64,000 bases of DNA from Lutacidiplasma sp049802875. GTDB lineage: Archaea; Thermoplasmatota; Thermoplasmata; Lutacidiplasmatales; UBA184. The notes under the pieces are model-generated. The model made no database searches and was not told the origin of the DNA. It saw only the letters and a program-made list of their open reading frames with translations. Shown in pieces: positions 24,204-32,157 of the stretch; within the stretch, counting starts at the first letter, position 1; every line of letters begins with the position of its first letter. Both the position numbers and the translations under genes were made by a program. The DNA lies in contig JBARNH010000024.1 of NCBI GenBank assembly GCA_049802875.1, forward strand, positions 1-64,000, read 5' to 3'.

Positions 24204-24590
24204 ATGGCCTGGACCCAACAGGAAGTTCGCGAGTTGAAGGAAGGCCGGTACATGTTGATCGACGAGGAGCCGTGCCGGATCCTCAGCATTCAAACGTCCA
24301 AACCCGGGAAGCACGGCGAGGCCAAAGCGCGAATCGACGCGATGGGGATCTTTGACGAACGAAAGCGGAGCGTCGTCTTTCCCGTGACCCACAAGGTCCA
24401 GGTGCCGATGATCGGCAAGCGGACCGCCCAAGTGCTTTCCCTGACGGAAACCGAAGTCCAACTGATGGACCTCGAAACCTACGAGACGTTCTTCCTCGCG
24501 CTCGAGCCTGACGTAAAGGGGCAGCTCGCTCCCGGCGGCGAAGTCCAGTACCTCGACGCGATGGGCAAGCGCCGGATCACTCGGAAGTAA
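24204..24590 (+). CDS. eif5a: Translation initiation factor aIF5A
   Basis: Helps the ribosome through peptide bonds that form poorly and carries hypusine (or deoxyhypusine) on one lysine. 128 residues from the ATG at 24204, preceded by GAGGAG; an in-frame start at 24165 would add 13 non-conserved residues. The modification loop reads SKPGKHGEAKA, with the modified lysine between glycine and histidine. The C-terminal OB fold ends YLDAMGKRRITRK. Sits between the IleRS-like fusion (divergent) and the repeat protein. Confidence 0.96.
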   Translation: MAWTQQEVRELKEGRYMLIDEEPCRILSIQTSKPGKHGEAKARIDAMGIFDERKRSVVFPVTHKVQVPMIGKRTAQVLSLTETEVQLMDLETYETFFLALEPDVKGQLAPGGEVQYLDAMGKRRITRK

Positions 24591-24644
24591 TCGTCGCCGG
24601 TCGGCTTCGCCCCCGCCGAGCGAAGCGCCCCGTTCCGCGCTTGA

Positions 24645-24652
24645 TTTATAAG
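24645..24652 (+). promoter_or_regulatory. TATA box upstream of the giant repeat protein
   Basis: TTTATAAG, the clearest TATA match in the region. Transcription should start near 24672-24675. The best start of the large frame is a TTG at 24696, but an ATG at 24682 in a different frame is closer to the expected leaderless position. Confidence 0.65.
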
Positions 24653-24695
24653 GGGGTCCGGGCATGAATCGAGTGCCCCGGATGCCCGAATTCCG

Positions 24696-27600
24696 TTGTA
24701 CGGATCTGAGGGTCTAGGGGGGAGCACTACGTCGGGGCCCGGGAACATCGGAAGCGTCGGGTCCTCCCGTCTCACCCGCATCCTCCAAGAAAAGGCCGAG
24801 GCACTCAAGAAGAAGCGGCAATCCGCGGAGAGCCTCCAGAAGGAATCGGAAGAACAGGTGGGCCTCCTGGAGACGCTCGGGATCTCTCCACCGGAGGCCC
24901 CCGAGCGGCTGGTCCAGCTCCGGGAGCTTGCGCGTCGCTCCGACTGGGATGGGGTCGAGATTCAAGCGAAGGCGCTGATGGGCTACCTCGGCTCGACGGT
25001 CCCGACCACCATCGAGGCACGGCGAAAGCGGACAGTCGAGGCCGCGGGGAGTCTGGCCGGAGCGGGCATCACGGTCCCGGCGGACGTCGCGGAAGAACTA
25101 AAGCAACTGGAACACCCCGCGGACGACGCGACCTGGGCCGACAATGTCGGTCGACTCGCCAAGGTCGAGGCGGCTCTCGCCACGGCTCAGCAGGAGTACG
25201 TGACGGTCGCTCGCACTCGCGCGCTGGCCGTGGCGGGGTGGGCCGGCCTCGGAGTCGAACGACGGGCCGAGTTCGCGGAACTCATCGAGGCGGCCGCCGC
25301 CCCCGCGGCGGAGGGGCGGGTCGTCGAAGCGCTCGACCAGATCCAGCGCTCCCTCCTTGAGGGACTCCCGGAAGCGCAGGCTCGACGCGAGAGCGCGAGA
25401 GATGCCGCGGGCCGGATGGCGGCCGCCGCCCGAGAGTACGGTGCCGCGACCTCGCGGCTCGATTCCGCCGTGCGCGACGACACCGACGCACCCCCCGAAC
25501 GCTGGCCCGAGACGGTCCGGGCGATCGAGGATGCCCTGGTCGAGGTCGGCGAGGGGTTGCGCGAGCGCGGTACCCAGGCTCTCGACTCTCTGACGGTAGC
25601 GCTGACCGCGACCCGCGAGTACGGAGTCGACCCCACCGCGGCCCAGCAGGCTGTGGAGGAGGCATCCGCACGACTGACCACGGCCTCACCCCTCGAGATC
25701 ACTCCTCTCCTCACCGAAGCGCGGCGGGCCGCGGAAGAGCCGATCGTCGCCGTCGTCGCTGGCCTGCTCGACGAAGTCCGCCCGAGGATCGCCGAAGCGC
25801 GCCGATTGGGTCGTGACCCGAGCGATGTGTTCGCGGCCATGAATCGCGCGCGCGAAGCGCTTCGTCTGAAGATCTACTCCGAGGCGCTGGCGGCCAGCCA
25901 AGAGGCGGTGGACCGGGTCAGTCGTCTCACGGAAGACTTGGACACGGTCCGGGACGAATTAGCGGCTGTGGAGCAGATGCTCGAACGGTTGCGGCGAGTC
26001 CAGTTCTCGACGGAGGCCTTCGACACGCAGGTCCAGCGGGTCCGAACCCACCTGGACCGTGCGGAGGCACCGGCCGCACGTCAGCTCCTCCAGGATACGT
26101 TGCTCGGCGTCGGCCGAGAGGCGTTGCAGTTCTTCTCCCAGCGGTGGAGCGCCCTCGACGGGGTCCGCGAGTACGCGCGAGAGCGGGGCTTCCTGCCGGC
26201 CGAGATCGACGGCGCGATGACCGAGGTCCATGCGTTGCTCGAGGCCGGCAACCTCGCCGACGGCGTGGAGCGACTCGCGAAGGTCGAGGTCGCGCTCCGC
26301 ATGGCAGCCGAGCCGTTTGTCGCCCGCCGGATCGAAGAGATGGAGCGAGGGTTCTCGGACATCCCGGACGAAGCGCTGGCCGCGCCGACTCGCCGGCTCC
26401 TGGCCGACGCGGACGTGACGCTGCGGGTCAAACGGGACCTGGTCGCGTCGATCGAGAGCCTCCGGCGGGCGGAACGCGACTTTGCCGCGGTCTTCGCCGC
26501 CCACGCATCCGCGCTCGTTGAGGAGCTCGAGATCGAGGGACGCGTTTTGGAGGCGATGGGCGGCGCCGGCGACGAGATCCAGCGTCAGATCGACGAAGTC
26601 CAGCAAATTTTCAACATGGGAGATTTCGTGCAAGCGTCGCGAGCCTCCCAAGAGATCCGCAAGCGAGCACAGCAGCAGCAGCTCCTCCGCAGCGAAGAGG
26701 CCGTGTCGCATGCCAAGCTCGCGCTCGTCGAGCTCGACACGATGGGACTCGACCTAACGAAGTTCCGAAACCAGCTCGACGACGCTCAGTCGGCCGCCCG
26801 GGCGGCGAAGTACGCCGACGCGTACAAGTTGGCCACGCAACTCGAGGAGTCCGCGGGACGGACCTGGAGTACGGCGCAAGAGATCGTCGAGTCGCTCAAC
26901 CGGGCGCAGGAGGCCCTCTCGCGTGTCCGAGAAGCCGGGACCGACCCCGGGCCGTACTACGACCCGTTGCGGGACGCTCGAGTCGCCTTCCACGCGCTCG
27001 ACTTTGACACCGCGCGCGCCCTGCTCGAGAAGGTCGAGCAGGGCCTGGGCGACGAGGAGGCCCGAGCCGAGATCGGCCGTCGGGTCGCCGACATCGAACG
27101 GATGATCGAGGACGGTCGCCGGCTGTCGATCCCGATGGAGGCGTACACCACCCGTTTGGCCGCCATCCGCACGGAGCAGGCTACGGCCCCTCCCGACGCG
27201 ACCCGAACTCAAGCTCGACTGGTCCACGACGAGATCGTGGCGGTCATTCGACCCGTCTTGGAAGATAACTTGCGCGGACTGGAGCGCGACCTCGATATCG
27301 CCCGCGGCGCGGGCGTCGATGTCGACCGCATCCTCTCGCCACTGTCGGAGGCGCGACGGCGCATCGCGCTCCCGGTTCCGGCCGGGGCCGCCGTCCTCCT
27401 GGACGAGGCCCGGGCCGAGTTCGTCGACACCCGCGGGTTCGTCGAACATGCCGAGCGGGTGGCGAAGCGGGCGCGCGAGGCGCTCGCGGAAGCGGAGCTT
27501 CTCCACGTGGAGGTCCCCGCGCTGCGCACAGCGATGGAGCGGCTCGAGACGGGTCTCGCGCAGCGCCAGTACGCCCGAGTGGTCGAGCTCGGGGGGCCCC

Positions 27601-29282
27601 TCGAGCGGGAAGTGCTGCAGGCGACGTATCAACACGTGTCGAAAACGCTCGCGAGCTTCCAAGCGATGCTCACCCGACTTCGAAGGGAAGGAGGCGACAC
27701 GACCGTCGCGGAGAACCTGCTCCACCAGGCCCGGATGGCGCTCGACGAAGGGAAGGCGGTCGAGGCGCTCCAGCTAGCCGGCCGGAGCGAGTCGGAGCTC
27801 GAGCGCGCGGACCTCCAGCGCCGCGTTGCCGAAGGTTCGGTCCAGGCGGCCGAACACTCTCTCCACCGCGCCGTGAGCGAAGGGATCCATGCGCCCGAGG
27901 CCGCCGACGAAGTCGCCGCCTCCAAGGCCGCGTTCCAGAACCGGGAGTATCCGACGGTGCTCGAGCGGGCGCTCGCCGCGTCGGACGCGCTCGGCGTCGC
28001 CCGGGAGAACCATCGACGGGCCAAGGACGCGGAGGCGGCGGCCGACCGGCAACTGGCCGAGGCGAACACCCTCGGAGCCGACGCGACCGAAGCGACCGCG
28101 CGACTCGCGACCGCTCGTCAATCCGCGGAGGCGGGACAGTACGCGGAGGCGATTCGCGCTGCGCGGGAGGCGACCGAGATGGCTCGCTGGGCGATCGAGC
28201 GATTGTTCGCCGGACCGCTCGGGGACCTCCGTCGGATGGTCGAGCAGGGTCGTCGCGAGAAGCTGACGATCGAACTCGACCCGGTCGAGGCGATCGTCAC
28301 CGAGGGCGAGGCGGCCCTCCGGGCGCGCGAATGGAAGCACGTCCAGGAGGCGATCGACCGAGCGGAACGGGCGAGCCACCGGGCGTTTGAGACCGTAGTC
28401 GACGCGCGGTGGCGGGAGGTGGAGTCCGACGCCGCCCGCGAAGGAACGGTGCCGGCGGGCGAAGCGGTGCGTCGAGAGGAGGTGCGCCGGCGATTGGCCC
28501 TCCTCCGCGAGAAGCGCGACTTCCCGGGGGCTCTCGACCTGATTCGCACCGAGCTCGAGGTCGTGCGTCGCCGCCGGCGGGAGCGGGTCGAGGCGCAGAT
28601 CGCGGCACTGAAGGCACAGCTCTGGGTGGGGGAGCGTCTCGGACTCGACACGACTCCCGTCATGCAGACCTTCAGTGAGGCACGGGCCGCGACCGACGCG
28701 AGCAAGCTCGACCAAGCCGATCAGCTGCTCGGGGAAGCGGCCGCTTCCCTCGAAAAGGGAGTTCGCGAGCCGTTCCAACGACGCTTGAAGGAGGTCACCA
28801 CCGAGTTGAACTTCGCGCAGGAGGGGCTGCACGTCAGCGTCGGACCCGTCCAGGAGCGTTTGCACGAGGTCGAGGAGCTCGACCGAACGGGGCACCTGCT
28901 CGACGCGGGCCGCTCGCTGCTCGCGGTCGAGGAGGATCTCAACCTGAGAAAGTCCCTCCATCGCGAGCTGATGAACCTCCATTATCTCATCGACGCGGCC
29001 CTCGCTCGGGCCCACCAGAACCGCATCGATACCACCCGCGCGCGTCAGCTGCTCGCGGAGTCGGTCCGGCTCCGGGACTCCGATTACTCGGCCGCCCTGG
29101 AGAAGGCACGCGAGGCACTTCGGGTCCTCCAAGGAGAATCCGCCCCTGCGAGCGCGCCCGCGGCGACGACTTCCGCTCCTCCCACCACTCCCCCGGAGAC
29201 CACTCCGGCCCCCGAGCCGACACCCGCGGCCACGCCCGCCCCGTCGTTCTGGCCGTTCCGGCGGCCGCCGCGAGACCAGTAG
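24696..29282 (+). CDS. Giant helical protein made of about 23 repeats of 63 residues
   Basis: 1528 residues, almost wholly alpha-helical, rich in Ala, Glu, Arg and Leu, with no signal peptide. A unit of about 63 residues recurs from residue 62 to the end: a turn of the type G-(hydrophobic)-D/P, a helix with L..A...L, then about 22 residues later an aromatic residue followed by A...A..AL. The last 45 residues are Pro/Thr/Ala-rich and end PSFWPFRRPPRDQ. A long rod or solenoid is expected. The start is uncertain: TTG at 24696 is used, but an 11-codon ATG frame (24682) precedes it, and no ATG or GTG occurs before residue 55. No known family recognised; cytoskeletal, scaffold or chromosome-associated roles are all possible. 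Confidence 0.85.
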   Translation: MYGSEGLGGSTTSGPGNIGSVGSSRLTRILQEKAEALKKKRQSAESLQKESEEQVGLLETLGISPPEAPERLVQLRELARRSDWDGVEIQAKALMGYLGSTVPTTIEARRKRTVEAAGSLAGAGITVPADVAEELKQLEHPADDATWADNVGRLAKVEAALATAQQEYVTVARTRALAVAGWAGLGVERRAEFAELIEAAAAPAAEGRVVEALDQIQRSLLEGLPEAQARRESARDAAGRMAAAAREYGAATSRLDSAVRDDTDAPPERWPETVRAIEDALVEVGEGLRERGTQALDSLTVALTATREYGVDPTAAQQAVEEASARLTTASPLEITPLLTEARRAAEEPIVAVVAGLLDEVRPRIAEARRLGRDPSDVFAAMNRAREALRLKIYSEALAASQEAVDRVSRLTEDLDTVRDELAAVEQMLERLRRVQFSTEAFDTQVQRVRTHLDRAEAPAARQLLQDTLLGVGREALQFFSQRWSALDGVREYARERGFLPAEIDGAMTEVHALLEAGNLADGVERLAKVEVALRMAAEPFVARRIEEMERGFSDIPDEALAAPTRRLLADADVTLRVKRDLVASIESLRRAERDFAAVFAAHASALVEELEIEGRVLEAMGGAGDEIQRQIDEVQQIFNMGDFVQASRASQEIRKRAQQQQLLRSEEAVSHAKLALVELDTMGLDLTKFRNQLDDAQSAARAAKYADAYKLATQLEESAGRTWSTAQEIVESLNRAQEALSRVREAGTDPGPYYDPLRDARVAFHALDFDTARALLEKVEQGLGDEEARAEIGRRVADIERMIEDGRRLSIPMEAYTTRLAAIRTEQATAPPDATRTQARLVHDEIVAVIRPVLEDNLRGLERDLDIARGAGVDVDRILSPLSEARRRIALPVPAGAAVLLDEARAEFVDTRGFVEHAERVAKRAREALAEAELLHVEVPALRTAMERLETGLAQRQYARVVELGGPLEREVLQATYQHVSKTLASFQAMLTRLRREGGDTTVAENLLHQARMALDEGKAVEALQLAGRSESELERADLQRRVAEGSVQAAEHSLHRAVSEGIHAPEAADEVAASKAAFQNREYPTVLERALAASDALGVARENHRRAKDAEAAADRQLAEANTLGADATEATARLATARQSAEAGQYAEAIRAAREATEMARWAIERLFAGPLGDLRRMVEQGRREKLTIELDPVEAIVTEGEAALRAREWKHVQEAIDRAERASHRAFETVVDARWREVESDAAREGTVPAGEAVRREEVRRRLALLREKRDFPGALDLIRTELEVVRRRRRERVEAQIAALKAQLWVGERLGLDTTPVMQTFSEARAATDASKLDQADQLLGEAAASLEKGVREPFQRRLKEVTTELNFAQEGLHVSVGPVQERLHEVEELDRTGHLLDAGRSLLAVEEDLNLRKSLHRELMNLHYLIDAALARAHQNRIDTTRARQLLAESVRLRDSDYSAALEKAREALRVLQGESAPASAPAATTSAPPTTPPETTPAPEPTPAATPAPSFWPFRRPPRDQ
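24876..29150 (+). repeat. Tandem 63-residue (about 188-nt) degenerate coding repeat
   Basis: Turn positions within the protein (counting from the TTG) fall at about residues 62, 124, 186, 249, 310, 372, 437, 498, 560, 624, 684, 748, 810, 872, 937, 1000, 1063, 1127, 1190, 1251, 1316, 1378 and 1442. Spacing is 60-65 residues, mean 62.7. The 560 position is weak. DNA identity between units is low, so this is an old protein-level repeat, not a recent DNA duplication. Confidence 0.8.
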
Positions 29283-29287
29283 CCGCG

Positions 29288-29743
29288 TTAGCTCGACGCG
29301 AAGGTGGAGGCCGCCCCGATCGGCGGGAGTCCGGGCGGGCCGCGGGGCGGACCGAGGGGCAATCGGTCGTATTCGACCGTGTGCTTGATCCCCCGGCGTC
29401 GCAACAGCACCGAGACCTGTTCGGTGATCTGGACGACCTCCTGGCATCGAGCCGGTTTGGTGAAGTAGAACTCCGCGCGTCGCTCGTCCGAGAGCGGGAA
29501 GATCAGTCGGAGGCCGAACGCGTCCTGCCGGTTGTACCCGGTGGGTTTGCGGTCGCCTTTCAAGTCGCGGAGGTTCTCGTCCAGCAGCACTTCGGGAAGG
29601 AGCGGGTCGGTCTCCTTGACGAACGGTCGGTTCATCTCCACCACGCGTCGATGGATCTCGGGGTACACCCGCACGAGGTCCTTGTAGGAGCGTTTGGGGT
29701 CGAGGAGAATGTGACCGCTACGGGCCTTGACCGGTGGGGTCAC
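29288..29743 (-). CDS. Hypothetical protein, basic, no family recognised
   Basis: 151 residues from a GTG at 29743, converging on the giant repeat protein with a 5-bp gap. It has an ordered look: LLDPKRSYKDLVRVYPEIHR, then a RQDAFGLRLIFPLSDERRAE beta segment and a helix before a Gly/Pro-rich tail (LPLGPPRGPPGLPP). Net positive charge suggests nucleic-acid or ribosome contact, which is inference. A weak CACTAAGAG element lies 28 nt upstream. It is the nearest protein gene to the tRNA-Glu. Confidence 0.6.
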   Translation of the reverse strand: MTPPVKARSGHILLDPKRSYKDLVRVYPEIHRRVVEMNRPFVKETDPLLPEVLLDENLRDLKGDRKPTGYNRQDAFGLRLIFPLSDERRAEFYFTKPARCQEVVQITEQVSVLLRRRGIKHTVEYDRLPLGPPRGPPGLPPIGAASTFASS

Positions 29744-29836
29744 GGACCAAACAGGAAGGCCGGCCTCTTAGTGCCTTCGCCCAGAACGCATCCGCGGAGA
29801 AAGGCTCAAGGAGCGGGTCCCCTACGGAGCCCGGGC

Positions 29837-29941
29837 GCTCCCGTAGTCTAGTGGTCAAGGATAGAGGCCTCTCGAGCCTCTGACGCGGGTTCAAAACGAC
29901 CGGCCCTCACGGACCGGACCGGGAAACTCCCGCCGGGAGCA
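29837..29941 (+). tRNA. tRNA-Glu (anticodon CUC) with a T-loop intron
   Basis: Acceptor arms GCTCCCG (29837-29843) and CGGGAGC (29934-29940) pair perfectly, with discriminator A at 29941 and no encoded CCA. The D-arm is GTCTAGTGGTCAAGGAT. The anticodon stem GAGGC/GCCTC (29864-29868, 29876-29880) holds loop CTCTCGA, anticodon CTC at 29871-29873. T-stem strands GCGGG (29885-29889) and CCCGC (29929-29933) are separated by a T-loop interrupted by 32 nt. Removing 29896-29927 gives a standard TTCAAAT loop and a 73-nt tRNA. The only RNA gene seen in the window. Confidence 0.93.
29896..29927 (+). other. 32-nt intron in the T-loop of tRNA-Glu (position 59/60)
   Basis: Interrupts the T-loop between TTCAAA and T. 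Folding the exons and intron gives a relaxed bulge-helix-bulge: the T-stem, a 3-nt bulge (A-C^T) at the 3' site, a short TTC/GAA helix and a bulge (A-A^A) at the 5' site. The cuts after 29895 and 29927 match the usual two-then-one position within each 3-nt bulge. Exact ends are ambiguous by a few nt because of the A run. The intron interior holds CCGG blocks that can pair. Confidence 0.8.
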
Positions 29942-30056
29942 CCTACACTAGTGAGAAAGGGTGCCGCCGTCGGATAACCGACTGAGACGATCGCGCGACC
30001 CCGAGGAATGCACCCGTTCGGCGGAGCCCGTTCGGCAACCCACGATTACGGGTGGC

Positions 30057-30506
30057 TCAGAACGAGTCCTTCGGGCTGGATTGCATCGCTTTGAGTGCCG
30101 GAGCATCTTCGTTGAAGGAGTCCTCCAACCACTTTCGACCGGCGGCTTCGACCTGCTCCGGTGGGATTTCGCCCGAGCGGAACTCACCGAAGACTTCGAC
30201 TTGCGTTCGATCCGGTCCGTCGGGCGAGTAGACGGTGAACATCTTGGTCCCGGCGAAAGGGCCCTCGAGCACTTCCGTGATCACCCCGAGAGGCGGCATC
30301 ACGGTGACTCGAGCGACCTCCTTCACCCAGTTACCATTCCAGTTTCGTTCCATGGTAATCTTTGACGTGAAATCGCCAACCGGTTCGGCCGTACGGTTTC
30401 GGGAGTTCGTGTGTACCTTCCCATGGATATCCCCGGTGTTCAGATACCTCCAGACGGTCTGAATAGATGCATCGAACCGGCTCCCTTCATCTCGGATGTG
30501 AACCAC
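30057..30506 (-). CDS. SRPBCC-like (START/polyketide cyclase fold) protein
   Basis: 149 residues from the GTG at 30506, preceded by GGGGAGG and a TATA-like GTTAATAGG; an in-frame extension to 30806 looks non-coding. The pattern fits the SRPBCC ligand-binding fold: an N-terminal helix (SIQTVWRYLNTGDIHGKVH), several strands (DFTSKITMERNWNGNW, VARVTVMPPLGVITEVLEG) and a long C-terminal helix (EQVEAAGRKWLEDSF). Such proteins bind hydrophobic ligands; nothing here identifies one. Confidence 0.65.
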   Translation of the reverse strand: MVHIRDEGSRFDASIQTVWRYLNTGDIHGKVHTNSRNRTAEPVGDFTSKITMERNWNGNWVKEVARVTVMPPLGVITEVLEGPFAGTKMFTVYSPDGPDRTQVEVFGEFRSGEIPPEQVEAAGRKWLEDSFNEDAPALKAMQSSPKDSF

Positions 30507-30540
30507 GGCAATCCACCTACGCCTCCCCGATGTCTGCGCT

Positions 30541-30549
30541 CCTATTAAC
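30541..30549 (-). promoter_or_regulatory. Candidate TATA element of the SRPBCC-like gene
   Basis: Minus-strand GTTAATAGG, centred about 39 nt before the GTG at 30506, leaving a short leader with a GGGGAGG ribosome binding site. Confidence 0.45.
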
Positions 30550-30880
30550 GAACCCGTCCGCGCCGTGACGAGGCGCTGAACAGCTGAGAGGTTGCCCCCC
30601 TTTGGCCCGACCACTTGAGTGCGACGAGCGGACTCCCGGATTGAGGGCGGGCGCGCTCGTGAAGGGACTACGATCGCGGTCCACCGGCGAATGGATTGGC
30701 CCCCGAGCCGGGAACAATGTTGCCCGGGCCACACCCTGTTTGTTCCGAGGCGTTCCGTCCGTGGACTCGACCCCCCGACGATCGGCGTCCAAGAATCCGC
30801 CGCCACTTCTTACTAATCCGAAGAGTCCCCCTCCGGACTCACTTCCTACTCGCGCAAGTTCTCGCATCCATCTACCGGAC

Positions 30881-30888
30881 GCTTATGC
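30881..30888 (+). promoter_or_regulatory. Candidate TATA element of the SnoaL-like gene
   Basis: GCTTATGC, centred 27-28 nt before the GTG at 30912. It contains the alternative ATG at 30885, which this spacing argues against as a start. Confidence 0.5.
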
Positions 30889-30911
30889 TCAGTTCCCGGG
30901 TACCGGTGGTC

Positions 30912-31280
30912 GTGAGTCCGAACAAGAGGATCGTGGAGACCTATCTCGAGAGTCTGGGCAATCTGGATTGGGCCGCAGTGGCTGACTGCCTGGCGGAGGA
31001 TGTCGTGCGGGTCGAGTGGGCCGACGGATTCCCCTCTTCGGGAGTTCCGGTGCGAGGGAAGGCCGCGGTCCTCAAGGATGTCGAAGCGCCCCAAAAATTC
31101 GAGATACAGTCCCTACGGATGACGGAGGAAAACAACGTCGTAACGACGGAGGAGATCGTTCGCGTACCCTTGAAAGATGGCGGCACCTTCGTCGGCCGGG
31201 CGTGCGGCATCTTCGAGCTCGAGAACGGCAAATTGAAGCGCATGTCGTCCTGGGTGGCCGAGGACAAGCACCCTCCATAG
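30912..31280 (+). CDS. SnoaL/NTF2-like fold protein
   Basis: 122 residues from the GTG at 30912, selected by its distance to the GCTTATGC element; an ATG at 30885 would add nine residues. The start NKRIVETYLESLGNLDWAAV and the following LAEDVVRVEW match the first helix and strand of SnoaL-like (NTF2-fold) proteins, which include limonene-epoxide hydrolase and ketosteroid-isomerase relatives as well as many small-molecule binders of unknown function. No catalytic set can be named with confidence. Confidence 0.75.
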   Translation: MSPNKRIVETYLESLGNLDWAAVADCLAEDVVRVEWADGFPSSGVPVRGKAAVLKDVEAPQKFEIQSLRMTEENNVVTTEEIVRVPLKDGGTFVGRACGIFELENGKLKRMSSWVAEDKHPP

Positions 31281-31429
31281 CGCCCGGCTCCTGCTCTCCG
31301 ACCGCGGACCTCTTTGGCCGGGGATCGCTTCCGCCGGACTGATCACGCCTCCATTGCCGGGAGTGAAGCGGCGAGGTGTTCGCGACTTGGCCCCTTTCTC
31401 CACGGGTTCGCAGGGAAACGTGAGGACGG

Positions 31430-31437
31430 CTTTATTC
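31430..31437 (+). promoter_or_regulatory. TATA box of the DinB-like gene
   Basis: CTTTATTC, centred 27-28 nt before the ATG at 31461, predicting a leaderless transcript. Confidence 0.6.
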
Positions 31438-31460
31438 GCTCGATGGGCTGGTGGCCGCGT

Positions 31461-31994
31461 ATGACCGAGGTAGAATGGTTGCGCAAGTGGTACGCGTACA
31501 ACGCAACCGCTCGACGCGGGTACTTCGAAACCCTCTCGAAACTTCCCCCGAACGAGCTCTCCCGAGACCGCGGAGCTTCCTTCCCGACCTTGCTCGACAT
31601 TCTGGGTCACTCCATGGGAGGTATCGAGACCTGGATCGTTCGAATGTCCTCATTGACCGGGGAGCCTTTTTCCCCGTACGACGGTCCCGAGCCTCAATCG
31701 CTGGACGACCTTCGAAAGTACGAGCGGGGGGTCGAGAAACAAGTCGACCAGTTCTTCTCCCGGCTCACGGAAAAGGACCTTGACCGAACCTTCTTCGTCC
31801 CCAAAATGCCCCCCTGGTGGAATGAGGACTACACCGCGGGCGTTCGCAACACGATCCTGCACGTGATTGAGCACGAGCTTCAACACCGAGGGGAGCTGAA
31901 CGCCCTCCTCTGGCAGATCGACGTCGAGCCGCCGATCCTGGATTGGGGGGAGTTCGAGAAGGAGTACACCCGTCCGAAACAGGGGAAGGCGTGA
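31461..31994 (+). CDS. DinB/YfiT-fold metal-dependent protein
   Basis: 177 residues from the ATG at 31461; the in-frame ATG at 31443 is too close to the TATA box. Four-helix bundle with the three-histidine DinB pattern: first His in LLDILGHSMGG, the other two in HVIEHELQHRGEL. Family members bind zinc or nickel and include thiol-S-transferases and DNA-damage-induced proteins of unknown role. Stands alone between its own TATA box and DtdA. Confidence 0.85.
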   Translation: MTEVEWLRKWYAYNATARRGYFETLSKLPPNELSRDRGASFPTLLDILGHSMGGIETWIVRMSSLTGEPFSPYDGPEPQSLDDLRKYERGVEKQVDQFFSRLTEKDLDRTFFVPKMPPWWNEDYTAGVRNTILHVIEHELQHRGELNALLWQIDVEPPILDWGEFEKEYTRPKQGKA

Positions 31995-32157
31995 CCCGCG
32001 CGTTTTGCCGTCGGCCGGAGTAGCGGCGGAGCGGCCCAACACTTTTCCGCGCTGCCATAGATTCGCGACAGCAACCTCCGGGTGAAACTACCGGGGGGAG
32101 CACCCCACCGTCTCCGTTCCCCCTCAAGTTCATGAGGCGTCCGGAGGTGGTGACCTG

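Larger units (their letters stand above)
30507..30911. other. 405-bp divergent intergenic region
   Basis: Separates the SRPBCC-like gene from the SnoaL-like gene. A TATA-like element lies at each end (30541-30549 minus, 30881-30888 plus). Short frames in between on both strands have no recognisable protein character. No repeat, RNA gene or mobile-element remnant is visible. Confidence 0.5.

Noticed and set aside
24876..29150. Repeat protein read as TPR or spectrin family
   Set aside because: The observed period of about 63 residues fits neither 34 nor 106, and the conserved TPR positions (W, G, Y, A, P pattern) are absent.
27774..29447. 557-codon minus-strand open frame
   Set aside because: Antisense to the 63-residue repeat protein; its apparent periodicity mirrors the repeat on the other strand.
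30517..30867. 116-codon minus-strand frame in the 405-bp gap
   Set aside because: No recognisable fold, no TATA element at the right distance, and Gly/Arg/Ser-rich composition typical of non-coding frames here.
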